Below, piece by piece: positions 16,683 to 23,466 of a DNA stretch of 28,846 bases; positions within the stretch are counted from its first letter, which is position 1; each line of letters starts with the position of its first letter. The translations under genes and the position numbers were made by a program. Where the stretch lies: positions 1 to 28,846 of the IMG/VR virus record IMGVR_UViG_3300021170_000060; one strand, given 5' to 3'. This DNA is from a virus. Below the pieces are notes generated by a model. It saw nothing but the letters and a program-made list of their open reading frames with translations. It had not been told where the DNA came from and did not search any database.

Positions 16683-16867
16683 GGTAGGGCCAATGCAAAG
16701 TTGATCAGGTCAGCATCGGCTAAAATTGTATAGACACCTAACGGGTTAGGAGCCAGCACGTTACCAGAACCATCAACTTGAATTTCATTATCCGCAATAG
16801 CGTCAATAAGATCGTTGTTAGTGGTAGACTTGGCAAGAATCTGCGCACGCGCGGTTGCGACGTTCAT
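16679..16867 (-). CDS. Small hypothetical protein (62 aa)
   Basis: An acidic helical protein starting MNVATARAQILAKSTTNNDLIDAIADNEI and ending in LINFALALP. AAGGA precedes ATG 16867 by about 9 nt. It is the first gene after the tRNA-like element and overlaps the tail terminator start by 4 nt. No motif is recognised, and no membrane segment. The operon position suggests a neck or tail-completion accessory, which is inference. Confidence 0.55.
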   Translation of the reverse strand: MNVATARAQILAKSTTNNDLIDAIADNEIQVDGSGNVLAPNPLGVYTILADADLINFALALP

Positions 16868-16891
16868 CAGGATTATTCCTTTGGGAAGGGT

Positions 16892-16979
16892 GCTTCCGGT
16901 GCGGATTTGAACCGCACTACAGCTTCTTACACGGTTCTGTCACGTGCCAAGAAACCGATCATCCAATGAGTTCGGAAGC
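16892..16979 (-). ncRNA. tRNA-like element (cloverleaf-like, no standard anticodon arm)
   Basis: On the minus strand a 7-nt 5' segment GCTTCCG (16979-16973) pairs perfectly with CGGAAGC (16898-16892). Abutting the 3' side is a T-arm lookalike: GTGCGG, loop TTCAAAT, CCGCAC (16917-16899). A D-arm-like hairpin with GG in its loop (TCAT-TGG-ATGA, 16969-16959) follows the 5' strand. The central arm is not a standard 5+7+5 anticodon arm. It is a long imperfect hairpin (TTCTT/AAGAA plus CACG/CGTG, 16953-16924), and I can find no normal anticodon loop. The element is about 88 nt and fills the 114-bp gap between two genes. It may be a degenerate tRNA gene, a divergent class II tRNA or a tRNA mimic. 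The encoded 3' end reads C-ACC rather than CCA. Confidence 0.45.
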
Positions 16980-16981
16980 GT

Positions 16982-17398
16982 TTAGAACGTCTGTGACTGA
17001 AGTGTCGTTAGCAAGGCAGCAGAAGAACTATCATTCTGCTGCACTAAAATTGCCTTGGTCCAGTCCGGCCATTGCTCTGGGACAGCCGTCACGAGCCAGA
17101 CTGTTCCATCAGGAAGGACGATGACGTCGCCACCTTTGATGCTGACACGCTGGCCCGCATTAACAGCACCATTTGTGTACAACGTGCGGAGCGTACCGTT
17201 CAGGTTGAGGCCTTCAATCTGATGAAGGTCTTTGATGGAAAGCTCTTGAACCTGACCTAGAACTGTGACCGGAGAAGCGTACTGTGGAACGGGAGTTCCA
17301 TCAGGGTTGACATTGCGGCCAGTGCTGACGCGAACGATGATCTGGATAGCCGGGTTAACAGCATTGATCATGCCTTGAACCAAGCCGTGAAGATTCAT
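16982..17398 (-). CDS. Neck/tail-completion-associated hypothetical protein (138 aa)
   Basis: The start chosen is ATG 17398 (MNLHGLVQGMINAVNPAIQ), which overlaps the upstream stop as ATGA. The in-frame TTG at 17404 is less likely. The sequence is beta-rich (IQIIVRVSTGRNVNPDGTPVPQYASPVTVLGQVQ; GGDVIVLPDGTVWLVTAVPEQWPDWTKAILVQQ). Proteins of this type are commonly found beside LIC_12616-type neck genes in myophage genomes, usually unannotated. A head-tail connector or stopper role is plausible from position only. The tRNA-like element begins 3 bp after its stop. Confidence 0.65.
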   Translation of the reverse strand: MNLHGLVQGMINAVNPAIQIIVRVSTGRNVNPDGTPVPQYASPVTVLGQVQELSIKDLHQIEGLNLNGTLRTLYTNGAVNAGQRVSIKGGDVIVLPDGTVWLVTAVPEQWPDWTKAILVQQNDSSSAALLTTLQSQTF

Positions 17399-17586
17399 TC
17401 CCAATTCTCACGAGAGGCTTGTTCTTGTGCATCAAGCCCTATAGCAAGTTTCTGTTCGGTAGTTAATGTGTCCCAAATTCTACGAACATTCTCACCAACA
17501 TAATTACGCCAATCATGAACACGCTCGGCTTTTTCCCAAAGCGGCGGGTCAGACAAAGGGGGAATAAGCACATCAGCGTCAGTCAT
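17395..17586 (-). CDS. Small hypothetical protein (63 aa)
   Basis: Begins MTDADVLIPPLSDPPLWEKAERVHDWRNYVGENVRRIWDTL. The preferred ATG at 17586 shares one base with the stop of the radical SAM gene (TGATG), and an in-frame GTG lies three bases earlier at 17589. The rest is helical and charged (TTEQKLAIGLDAQEQASREN). It overlaps the next gene by 4 nt. No motif is recognised. Phage genomes often carry such a small Trp-rich helical protein near neck genes. Confidence 0.6.
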   Translation of the reverse strand: MTDADVLIPPLSDPPLWEKAERVHDWRNYVGENVRRIWDTLTTEQKLAIGLDAQEQASRENWE

Positions 17587-20018
17587 CACGCAGCCTCAAG
17601 GAGTTTACGCTTCAGCTTGAAGCTCGTCATCTTCTTGATCTCTTCAACCGCACCTGAACCAAACTTGTGTTCAATTGAACAGAGATACTGTGGGTTGGTA
17701 AAATAGGTCTGGAATGCAGCATCACGGAAAGCTAGAACCTGCTTAGCAGAAAGATATTGTGTGGAAAGCGGGAGTGTATCTTCGCCATGTTGGCTGAAAC
17801 CACTCCAAGTCTTGGGTAATTCAATCCCAGCCTTGACAGCTTCCTCATAGAGCTTGGAACCCGGATATGCTTGACATGCGTAAAAATTGGCGAACTCGGT
17901 ATTCAGTTCTAGTGAGAGGTTCAAAGTAGCCTGCATAGTACTATAATCATCATCAGGCAGGCCGAAGATATAATTCCCAATAACGCAAATACCGGCACGC
18001 TGAATTCTCCGTACCACATCCACAATGTCGTCGGTCTTGAGCGCCTTGAGCGCACCGTCGCGTACATGTTTGCTCCCCGACTCGATACCAAGTGCCAACC
18101 AGCGGAAGCCCGCCTTGTGAAACATCTCCAGGGTGTGAGGCTTGACGGTGTCAACTCTGGCATACGCCCAAATGTTGAGCTCGGGACCAAGGCCAGTAGC
18201 AATCAGCTGCTTGCAGATTTCTGTGTAGTGACGTTCATTGAGCACAAACATCTCATCAACGATCTTGAAGGTCTTAACGCCATAGCGTTCGTGAAGCATA
18301 ACGATTTCGTTGACGACTTCGGTCGAGTCACGCATACGATATTTGTTAGATTCAAACGGCGCGTTTATGCAACAGAACGAACAATTTTTAACGAGTACAT
18401 TGTTTGCAAAGAACCAGCCCGTTGCTGGAACAGTTAAGCAATAAACATCATCACGATTTGGGAGCCTTCGAACGCTCATAACTCGATGGTTAGTTTCTCG
18501 GCGCTGACTATGCGGGTCAAAGCCCTTACGCCCTCTGATATCGGAGGAATTGCGAGGGCCGTTGTAACTTCGATAAGGCTCACCATTAACAGGTGTCCAC
18601 CAACAATACCCTTTTGCCTCTCGAGCAGTGGCTGCAACTTTAAGCTTCTCAATATACGCAGGGTCTTGGTTACGAATATGCGCAGCCCTTCTATAATTAC
18701 GGCGTGAAGCAGTAGAACGCACCAGCCCCGTAACCCCGACACTTATATTTTGCCGCCATTCTGGGGTTATTCCATCTTTCGCGGGATTATTATCTCGCAT
18801 ACGTTGCGCAACTTCGGGGTGGTGCTGTAGATGTTCTTTTCTTGAGTCCAAGACTAGCAGATTGTCAGGGTCGTCGTTACTTGGGATATGGTCCAAATGA
18901 TGCACAAATTCATTATCCTTTAGCTTGCGCCCTAATTTGTATTCCATAATCAATCGAGCGCGATACGCAGAGCCGTGATTCCCCCAATGCAAACTAACTC
19001 TAACTCTACCAGCTTTTACACCTCCTTCTAATCGAAGAGCTCGGACATGAGCACCTTTCTTCAAATCCTGAGCTTCACACTCCCACTGCTTGCCTTTAGA
19101 CCCAACCCTACCATTTCCCCACTTAAACTGCAAAAATTTATGATCTGGTGTACAGTCAATAAAAGTCCCATCATCAAAATAGACCCGGACCAACTGTTCG
19201 CGTTCCCCGTATTTACGAATACGAACCGAATCGGTGATAAAAACATCACGAGTCTCAGGGTCGTACGTATACACCGGAACGCCACCATCTCCGTATTTCT
19301 CCGCAAGTTCCTTGATTGGGATATCTCCATAAATTGTATTTACCGTAGTATCTCCAGACAAACACTTGAAAGAACAGCCTAATGAAGTCATGATTGAGGC
19401 ATATGGCTGGCGGGAAGACCCATCCAGGCATTGCCAATTATGTGCTCGGTACTTATTCATTGGGAGCAAGTCCCAAGCGTTACCGTGCAAATCCTTCATG
19501 TCAATTAGTGGGGCGGAAGGGTTTACGTAAGTATGATCTCCATCTCGCCAAACTAGACCGGGAATCTTTTCCGTCTCGGTTCCACCTAGCAAATTGGCAA
19601 TTGTTACAGGGCCTTCCCCCACACAGGCGAAGTCAATGGATTCTTCCTTCATTGTACGTTGTGGAAGGGCGGAAACGTGTCCGCCAACCATGATGATGGG
19701 AATTTGATCGTAAAACGGTATGTCCTTGAACGCCTTTGCAACTGCTCCCGCTCCAGCCATTTGCTGCGTAGAAGCAGAAGGTTGATGACCATAAACCGCG
19801 ATACAGATCAAGCGCGGGCGGGGTTCAAGATGAGCAGCCAAATCCGCAGGGCGAAGACCTTCCGCTTCCGCGTCTACGATCTTGACATTAAATCCTCGGT
19901 CACGAATGTAGCCAGCAATTAGGCGACACCAAAGTGGGGGTTCGCATGCGACGAGGTTGGGGTCAAGATCACCGTAAGCGGTAGAGCTAGGAGGATTGAT
20001 TATAAGCAAATCTAACAT
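17586..20018 (-). CDS. B12-binding radical SAM enzyme interrupted by an HNH intein (810 aa precursor, 483 aa after splicing)
   Basis: Residues 1-~145 form a cobalamin-binding-type Rossmann domain (LLIINPPSSTAYGDLDP; ICIAVYGHQPSAST; IIMVGGHVSALP). The radical SAM core starts at GCSFK (Cys215) and resumes after the intein with CSFCC (Cys546, Cys549). After splicing it reads GCSFKCSFC, a perfect CxxxCxxC [4Fe-4S] motif. Later core strands are visible (FKIVDEMFVLNERH; WAYARVDTV; ALGIESGS; GNYIFGLPDDD). Family members do methylation, ring or carbon-skeleton chemistry; the substrate is unknown. The gene follows a DUF4177-like gene with zero spacing and sits with sugar-type enzymes, so a role in sugar or lipid modification is inferred. 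Without splicing the iron-sulfur site cannot form. Confidence 0.88.
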   Translation of the reverse strand: MLDLLIINPPSSTAYGDLDPNLVACEPPLWCRLIAGYIRDRGFNVKIVDAEAEGLRPADLAAHLEPRPRLICIAVYGHQPSASTQQMAGAGAVAKAFKDIPFYDQIPIIMVGGHVSALPQRTMKEESIDFACVGEGPVTIANLLGGTETEKIPGLVWRDGDHTYVNPSAPLIDMKDLHGNAWDLLPMNKYRAHNWQCLDGSSRQPYASIMTSLGCSFKCLSGDTTVNTIYGDIPIKELAEKYGDGGVPVYTYDPETRDVFITDSVRIRKYGEREQLVRVYFDDGTFIDCTPDHKFLQFKWGNGRVGSKGKQWECEAQDLKKGAHVRALRLEGGVKAGRVRVSLHWGNHGSAYRARLIMEYKLGRKLKDNEFVHHLDHIPSNDDPDNLLVLDSRKEHLQHHPEVAQRMRDNNPAKDGITPEWRQNISVGVTGLVRSTASRRNYRRAAHIRNQDPAYIEKLKVAATAREAKGYCWWTPVNGEPYRSYNGPRNSSDIRGRKGFDPHSQRRETNHRVMSVRRLPNRDDVYCLTVPATGWFFANNVLVKNCSFCCINAPFESNKYRMRDSTEVVNEIVMLHERYGVKTFKIVDEMFVLNERHYTEICKQLIATGLGPELNIWAYARVDTVKPHTLEMFHKAGFRWLALGIESGSKHVRDGALKALKTDDIVDVVRRIQRAGICVIGNYIFGLPDDDYSTMQATLNLSLELNTEFANFYACQAYPGSKLYEEAVKAGIELPKTWSGFSQHGEDTLPLSTQYLSAKQVLAFRDAAFQTYFTNPQYLCSIEHKFGSGAVEEIKKMTSFKLKRKLLEAA
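18384..19364 (-). mobile_element. Intein with HNH homing endonuclease inside the radical SAM CxxxCxxC motif (327 aa)
   Basis: Spans precursor residues 219-545. Block A: Cys219 with CLSGDTTVNT. Block B: T-x-x-H as TPDH (290-293) within DCTPDHKF. Block F: DVYCLTVPATGWFFANN, ending in the C-terminal VLVKN with terminal Asn545 and Cys546 as the +1 nucleophile. The penultimate residue is Lys, not the usual His. An HNH_3-type endonuclease lies between (VHHLDHIPSNDDPDNLLVL, His373/His374, Asn381, Asn386), followed by a basic region that may bind DNA. All residues for class 1 splicing are present except the penultimate His, which many active inteins also lack. The DNA boundaries follow the Cys219 and Asn545 codons. 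Confidence 0.9.
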
Positions 20019-20180
20019 TCAATCAACCCTACGCTTGAAATAAAACCGCTCGAACAGTCCAGGCCCGCTCATGAAAATCATTACAGTAACAAGTTCCCAC
20101 CCTTGATTTCCAAGGTGGCCTAAATCAACCGTAACCTTGCCAACGTTCTGAGTTTCAACTTTGTATTCCCAACGCACCAT
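20019..20180 (-). CDS. DUF4177-like small protein (53 aa)
   Basis: A short gene found by translating the gap between the epimerase and radical SAM genes. It starts MVRWEYKVETQNVG, continues LGHLGNQGWELVTVMIF and ends FERFYFKRRVD, which matches the DUF4177 pattern (W-E-Y-K-V, LN-LG-GWELV, YFKR). Its ATG shares a base with the epimerase stop (TAATG) and its TGA is directly followed by the radical SAM ATG, so the three genes are translationally coupled. The molecular role of DUF4177 is unknown. Confidence 0.82.
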   Translation of the reverse strand: MVRWEYKVETQNVGKVTVDLGHLGNQGWELVTVMIFMSGPGLFERFYFKRRVD

Positions 20181-21109
20181 TACACATTTCCATGTACTGT
20201 ATTTCGCAACATCTGGTAGCCTTTGATTAGCTCTTCAATTCCTTTGTCGAGAGACCATCGCGGTCGCCACCCGGTTGCTTCAAGCTTAGCGTTGGACACA
20301 GTATAATCTCGCTTATCCGTGTCTTCACCGATGGGTGACTCAAGGTATACAAAACCGGGAACGTGCTTCTGGATACGTTCGCATAATTCACGCTTGGATA
20401 AATTAGCATCGGAGAGCCCTACGTTGTAGATCTGACCCTTCATCTTGGTGAAGCGATAGATCCCTTGTGCAAAGGCAGCAACCACGTCACGGATGTGGAT
20501 GTAGTTTCGCTTAAAATCAGCTTCGAATAGAATTACAGCTTTGTCTTTCACAGCACGATAGGTTAGGTCGTTCACCAACAAGTCCAAACGCATTCTAGGA
20601 GCCATTCCAAAAACGGTCGCCAATCTAAGGCTGATAGAGTTCCCACGCTCCATCACAATCTTCTCAGCCTCAACCTTAGTCCGACCGTAGAGGCTGATAG
20701 GGTTGAGCGGGCTCTCCTCCGTACATTCCTTTCCAGGCTCACCAATACCATACCCACTATTTGAAATCGGGATGATTATGGCTTGGCTTTTGGACATGTG
20801 AAGCAGAGCTTCACGGATAGCACCAACATTCGTACTCTGTGCAGCTTCCTGGTTCCGGTCGCACAGCGGTGCGCCAACAAGCGCGGCTAGTGGGATGAAG
20901 ACATCGTACCCCTTGACGATCGAAATGACCCGTGGGTCGCGAGCGTCCCCATTTATAACTCGGAAATTTGGGTCGGAACAGAGCGCATTGAGCGGGGTCT
21001 GACCGTACATGAAATTATCGATGACGGTAACTTCATTCCCATCAGCAAGTAAGGATGGAACAAGGACACTTCCTAGATAGCCGGCTCCCCCGGTGATAAG
21101 ACACCGCAC
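20180..21109 (-). CDS. NAD-dependent epimerase/dehydratase, extended SDR family (309 aa)
   Basis: A nucleotide-sugar-type short-chain dehydrogenase. The N-terminus has the NAD-binding GGAGYLG (residues 7-13) after the strand RCLIT, then an acidic end of strand 2 (VTVIDNF) that favours NAD(H). The catalytic Tyr141 and Lys145 are in SLYGRTK, and Ser in PISNSGYG completes the triad. I start at GTG 21109, because GGAG lies about 9 nt upstream and the family begins right at this point. A GTG at 21124 would add five residues and overlap the HNH gene. It most likely epimerises, dehydrates or reduces an NDP-sugar made with the PLP enzyme upstream; the substrate cannot be read from sequence. Confidence 0.88.
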   Translation of the reverse strand: MRCLITGGAGYLGSVLVPSLLADGNEVTVIDNFMYGQTPLNALCSDPNFRVINGDARDPRVISIVKGYDVFIPLAALVGAPLCDRNQEAAQSTNVGAIREALLHMSKSQAIIIPISNSGYGIGEPGKECTEESPLNPISLYGRTKVEAEKIVMERGNSISLRLATVFGMAPRMRLDLLVNDLTYRAVKDKAVILFEADFKRNYIHIRDVVAAFAQGIYRFTKMKGQIYNVGLSDANLSKRELCERIQKHVPGFVYLESPIGEDTDKRDYTVSNAKLEATGWRPRWSLDKGIEELIKGYQMLRNTVHGNV

Positions 21110-21111
21110 TT

Positions 21112-21666
21112 TCAAGCACTCCACCGAATACGAGCATTACTTTTACCTAAACAACTATAAGAACAACATTTAGCAGTACGTTCCCTAGCTGGATTTATCC
21201 AAAAGCTGGCCCCACACTCTTCGCAAAATTTTTCAATCTTACTTGATTTTCGAGGGTGTTTCCAAAAACATCTAAGAGAACAAAATTTACCGCGTCCCTC
21301 TTCCCGAGCACGCCACCCATCAATCTTAAAAGGTTGCTTACATTCAATACAGATAAATTCGACTAACTTTAATCCCTTTGGATTGTGATGGTGCGCGTGT
21401 TCTACATGGTGAATGTCAATTTCTTTGCCAACAATGACTTCACCAGTATTTAACCACCAAACAACACGAGAACGCAACGCCCCAGGAAATTTGCCTTTTG
21501 TATTTATACAAACTCTTCCGCTCTCTTTACCGAGGGACCCTCCTTGAATAAAAATACCTAGCTTCTTAGCCAGACGAATTGTCTTAGCATCAACTCGCCC
21601 TACTGGAGTATCACAAGGCGCAAAGTACCCCTTGCTCGTACGTTTTCGTTTTTCCCAGCCAGCCAC
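21112..21666 (-). CDS. Free-standing HNH endonuclease with two C-terminal zinc ribbons (184 aa)
   Basis: Start is GTG 21666 with GGAG 7 nt upstream. The N-terminal region (residues ~10-65) resembles the strand-rich part that precedes HNH in phage homing endonucleases. The HNH core is IDIHHVEHAHHHNPKGLKLVE (about residues 83-103). Two Cys4 ribbons follow: Cys106/109/129/133 and Cys148/151/168/172, presumably for target DNA binding. It lies between a membrane peptide gene and the epimerase, whose ribosome binding site is embedded in the last codons of this gene. Local GC is visibly lower than in the epimerase (about 37% against 55% in adjacent 60-bp samples), which suggests separate acquisition. 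Confidence 0.82.
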   Translation of the reverse strand: MAGWEKRKRTSKGYFAPCDTPVGRVDAKTIRLAKKLGIFIQGGSLGKESGRVCINTKGKFPGALRSRVVWWLNTGEVIVGKEIDIHHVEHAHHHNPKGLKLVEFICIECKQPFKIDGWRAREEGRGKFCSLRCFWKHPRKSSKIEKFCEECGASFWINPARERTAKCCSYSCLGKSNARIRWSA

Positions 21667-21708
21667 TCAAACTCTCCAATCTATCAAAATCCTCAAACAG
21701 AACCCCTA

Positions 21709-21804
21709 TCAAGGTGTAAAGAACGGATGAACCAGAGCGTAGGCTGCTCCATAGATGATCAAGAAATAGAGAGTAATACCAAGAAAGCGCACGAAGGTAA
21801 GCAT
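21709..21804 (-). CDS. Single-helix membrane micropeptide (31 aa)
   Basis: Encodes MLTFVRFLGITLYFLIIYGA then AYALVHPFFTP. One hydrophobic helix covers most of the peptide, with Arg near the N-terminus. The ATG overlaps the stop of the 112-aa gene (TGATG), so translation would be coupled. The peptide may be a membrane anchor or simply an expressed short ORF. I have no family for it. The remaining bases up to the HNH gene (21667-21708) hold that gene's ribosome binding site. Confidence 0.45.
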   Translation of the reverse strand: MLTFVRFLGITLYFLIIYGAAYALVHPFFTP

Positions 21805-22142
21805 CACTTTCCCATCGCGAGACGATATTCAAACGAACGATTCTCGCACCACTCCGCCCAAAGCATCTGATCACCAACGACAGAAATTTTATCGTCAGCC
21901 GTTATCAACAGATAACACCAACGAACATTACGCTTGGAAGTCTTGACCCAGATGCCACCATTGACCTTACGAACTAATTCAGCATGAACAGGTTTGGTCT
22001 CACCTTGAGCGGCACAAACTACGAAAGCAGATATGCGGGAACGCTCCGGCATTACAATAATTTCAGATTGAGGAAGACTTTCCCATCCGCCAGGATTGTA
22101 ACTTGCCCAAAGCTGGATAATACTCCGAGGTTGACACTTCAC
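21804..22142 (-). CDS. Hypothetical protein in the sugar cassette (112 aa)
   Basis: Start GTG 22142 overlaps the stop of the PLP enzyme gene as GTGA. Sequence: a Trp-containing N-terminus (IIQLWASYNPGGWESLP), a central beta stretch (EIIVMPERSRISAFVVCAAQ; HAELVRKVNGGIWVKTS), and a C-terminus with WCYLLITADDKISVVGDQMLW. It is predominantly beta and neither secreted nor membrane-bound. I do not recognise the family. Tight coupling to the dehydratase-type gene suggests a shared job, but nothing in the sequence shows which. Confidence 0.6.
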   Translation of the reverse strand: MKCQPRSIIQLWASYNPGGWESLPQSEIIVMPERSRISAFVVCAAQGETKPVHAELVRKVNGGIWVKTSKRNVRWCYLLITADDKISVVGDQMLWAEWCENRSFEYRLAMGK

Positions 22143-23299
22143 ATCAAAACCTTCTTCATCACCGCAACTGCCCTCTCAATCTTATCAGAAATATCAAAAG
22201 GAGCGTTACCGATAAAAAGTCCGGTATCATGGATTCGATCCGCATTTGGGGTAGGGTACTGCTCACGCCAGGGAGCTCCGTAGAGATGGCGTGTAAAAGA
22301 GCCGCCCGTGGGGAGCCGACTATCAATTCCCTCCTCAGCGAGGCTCGCAACGAGCTTGAGACGGGTCTCAGACGAATCGACCGTAAAGGGGAGGCCAAAG
22401 GGGCTTGGATCCAGGGAACGAATGACCTGGAGCTTGATAGGAAGGTCTTTTGTCAGCTCTCGGAAGAGGATGAGGTTCTTCTGGCGCGCTGCGATAAAGC
22501 CTTTGAGCTTCTTCAGCTGCTCACGCGCAATAGCTGCATGCATTTCGACAGGACGAAGGTTGTAACCGAAGTGCGTAAAACGATAGCTGTCATCAAAGCT
22601 GGTCGGTGGTTCGACATCGCGGGTCCAACCATGCGCCCGTAGAATACGGCAGAGCTTGGCACACTCTGCGTCATTGGTCAGAACCATTCCTCCCTCGATT
22701 GCGCTAATCTGGTGCGAATGAAAGAAGGAGAACGAACTCATCAGCCCAAAGGTGCCACATAGATCGTTAGCGTGGTAGGCACCGAGGCTCTCACAGTTGT
22801 CCTCGATGAAGTACCCACCGTGAGACTCGATTGCAACCTTGAGGAAGTTCAGTGGCGCAGGATTACCTAGGATGGAAACACCAACAACAAGGCTACTGCC
22901 AGCGACGTCAGGAAGGTCAGAACACCAAGTAGCATCACAGTCCACCACCTTAAGCCGGAGACCGTATTGCAGAAGCGGCGCATACGTAGTGCTCCAAGCT
23001 AGAGCAGGAACAATAACCTGGTTTCCACGCTTAAGGGGTTGGTCTTTCTTGGCGAAGAGCGCGGCAATCATGAGCAAGTTGGCGGAACTGCCAGAGTTGC
23101 AAGCTATGCCGTACTTCATCTTGTGGAAGCCGGCAAACTCCTCCTCGAAGGCTTCGACCTCTGGGCCCATCGTGAAGCGGCCGGAAGTAATTACTCGCTG
23201 AATCGCGTTATATTCGTGCTCGTCCCACTCCGAAAATGCTGTTGGAAAGACCCACTTGGAATCAGGTTGATGCCAATTCAATTTTACGCGGTCGTGCAT
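22139..23299 (-). CDS. DegT/DnrJ/EryC1/StrS-family PLP enzyme with His at the catalytic Lys position; likely NDP-4-keto-6-deoxysugar 3-dehydratase (386 aa)
   Basis: A full-length fold-type I PLP enzyme. Asp167 (IEDNCESLGA) would contact the PLP pyridine nitrogen. The usual SF..xK..GEGG motif here is SFFHSHQISAIEGG: His196 sits exactly 7 residues before GG, where aminotransferases have Lys. This substitution, together with LRAHGWTRD and GYNLRPVEMHAAIAREQLKKL, is characteristic of GDP-4-keto-6-deoxymannose 3-dehydratase (ColD) and of CDP-sugar 3-dehydrases. No C-terminal [2Fe-2S] cysteine set is visible, so it is closer to ColD. The expected reaction is removal of the C3 hydroxyl, giving a 3,6-dideoxy-4-ketosugar. 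The ATG overlaps the stop of the 55-aa ORF (TAATG). Confidence 0.88.
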   Translation of the reverse strand: MHDRVKLNWHQPDSKWVFPTAFSEWDEHEYNAIQRVITSGRFTMGPEVEAFEEEFAGFHKMKYGIACNSGSSANLLMIAALFAKKDQPLKRGNQVIVPALAWSTTYAPLLQYGLRLKVVDCDATWCSDLPDVAGSSLVVGVSILGNPAPLNFLKVAIESHGGYFIEDNCESLGAYHANDLCGTFGLMSSFSFFHSHQISAIEGGMVLTNDAECAKLCRILRAHGWTRDVEPPTSFDDSYRFTHFGYNLRPVEMHAAIAREQLKKLKGFIAARQKNLILFRELTKDLPIKLQVIRSLDPSPFGLPFTVDSSETRLKLVASLAEEGIDSRLPTGGSFTRHLYGAPWREQYPTPNADRIHDTGLFIGNAPFDISDKIERAVAVMKKVLM

Positions 23300-23466
23300 T
23301 AATCCCTCAAATTCTTTACGTCGCCATCTCTAATCCAACCGTTGCTTTTTCCTGTATCGCAATTCAATAATTTCCCCCATTTACCTTCGCTAGCTCTCAA
23401 AGCTTGTAGAGCTTCCTTAGGCTTATCAAACTTGCCTAAAGACTTATAAGAACCGCCTTTTAACAT
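23299..23466 (-). CDS. Small AP2-like ORF, possible endonuclease remnant (55 aa)
   Basis: Encodes MLKGGSYKSLGKFDKPKEAL... and ends WIRDGDVKNLRD. The stretch LGKFDKPKEALQALR...GKWGKLLN resembles the second half of an AP2 DNA-binding domain (LGxFxxxxEAxxA...LN), as found at the C-terminus of phage HNH-AP2 homing endonucleases. GAGG lies 9 nt before ATG 23466, and the stop overlaps the PLP enzyme start (TAATG), so it may be expressed and used for coupling. A 20-base piece (23372-23391) matches the NUMOD3 endonuclease gene (24917-24936) at 17 positions. It could be a decayed endonuclease or a small regulator. Confidence 0.55.
   Translation of the reverse strand: MLKGGSYKSLGKFDKPKEALQALRASEGKWGKLLNCDTGKSNGWIRDGDVKNLRD

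Noticed and set aside
16892-16979. A standard, charged tRNA gene with a named anticodon
   Set aside because: No 7-nt anticodon loop flanked by 5-bp stems could be placed, and no CCA is encoded.
21611-21877. 88-aa minus-strand ORF spanning the gap after the 112-aa gene
   Set aside because: It overlaps both neighbouring genes and has no ribosome binding site; the 31-aa frame with TGATG coupling is a better explanation of the gap.
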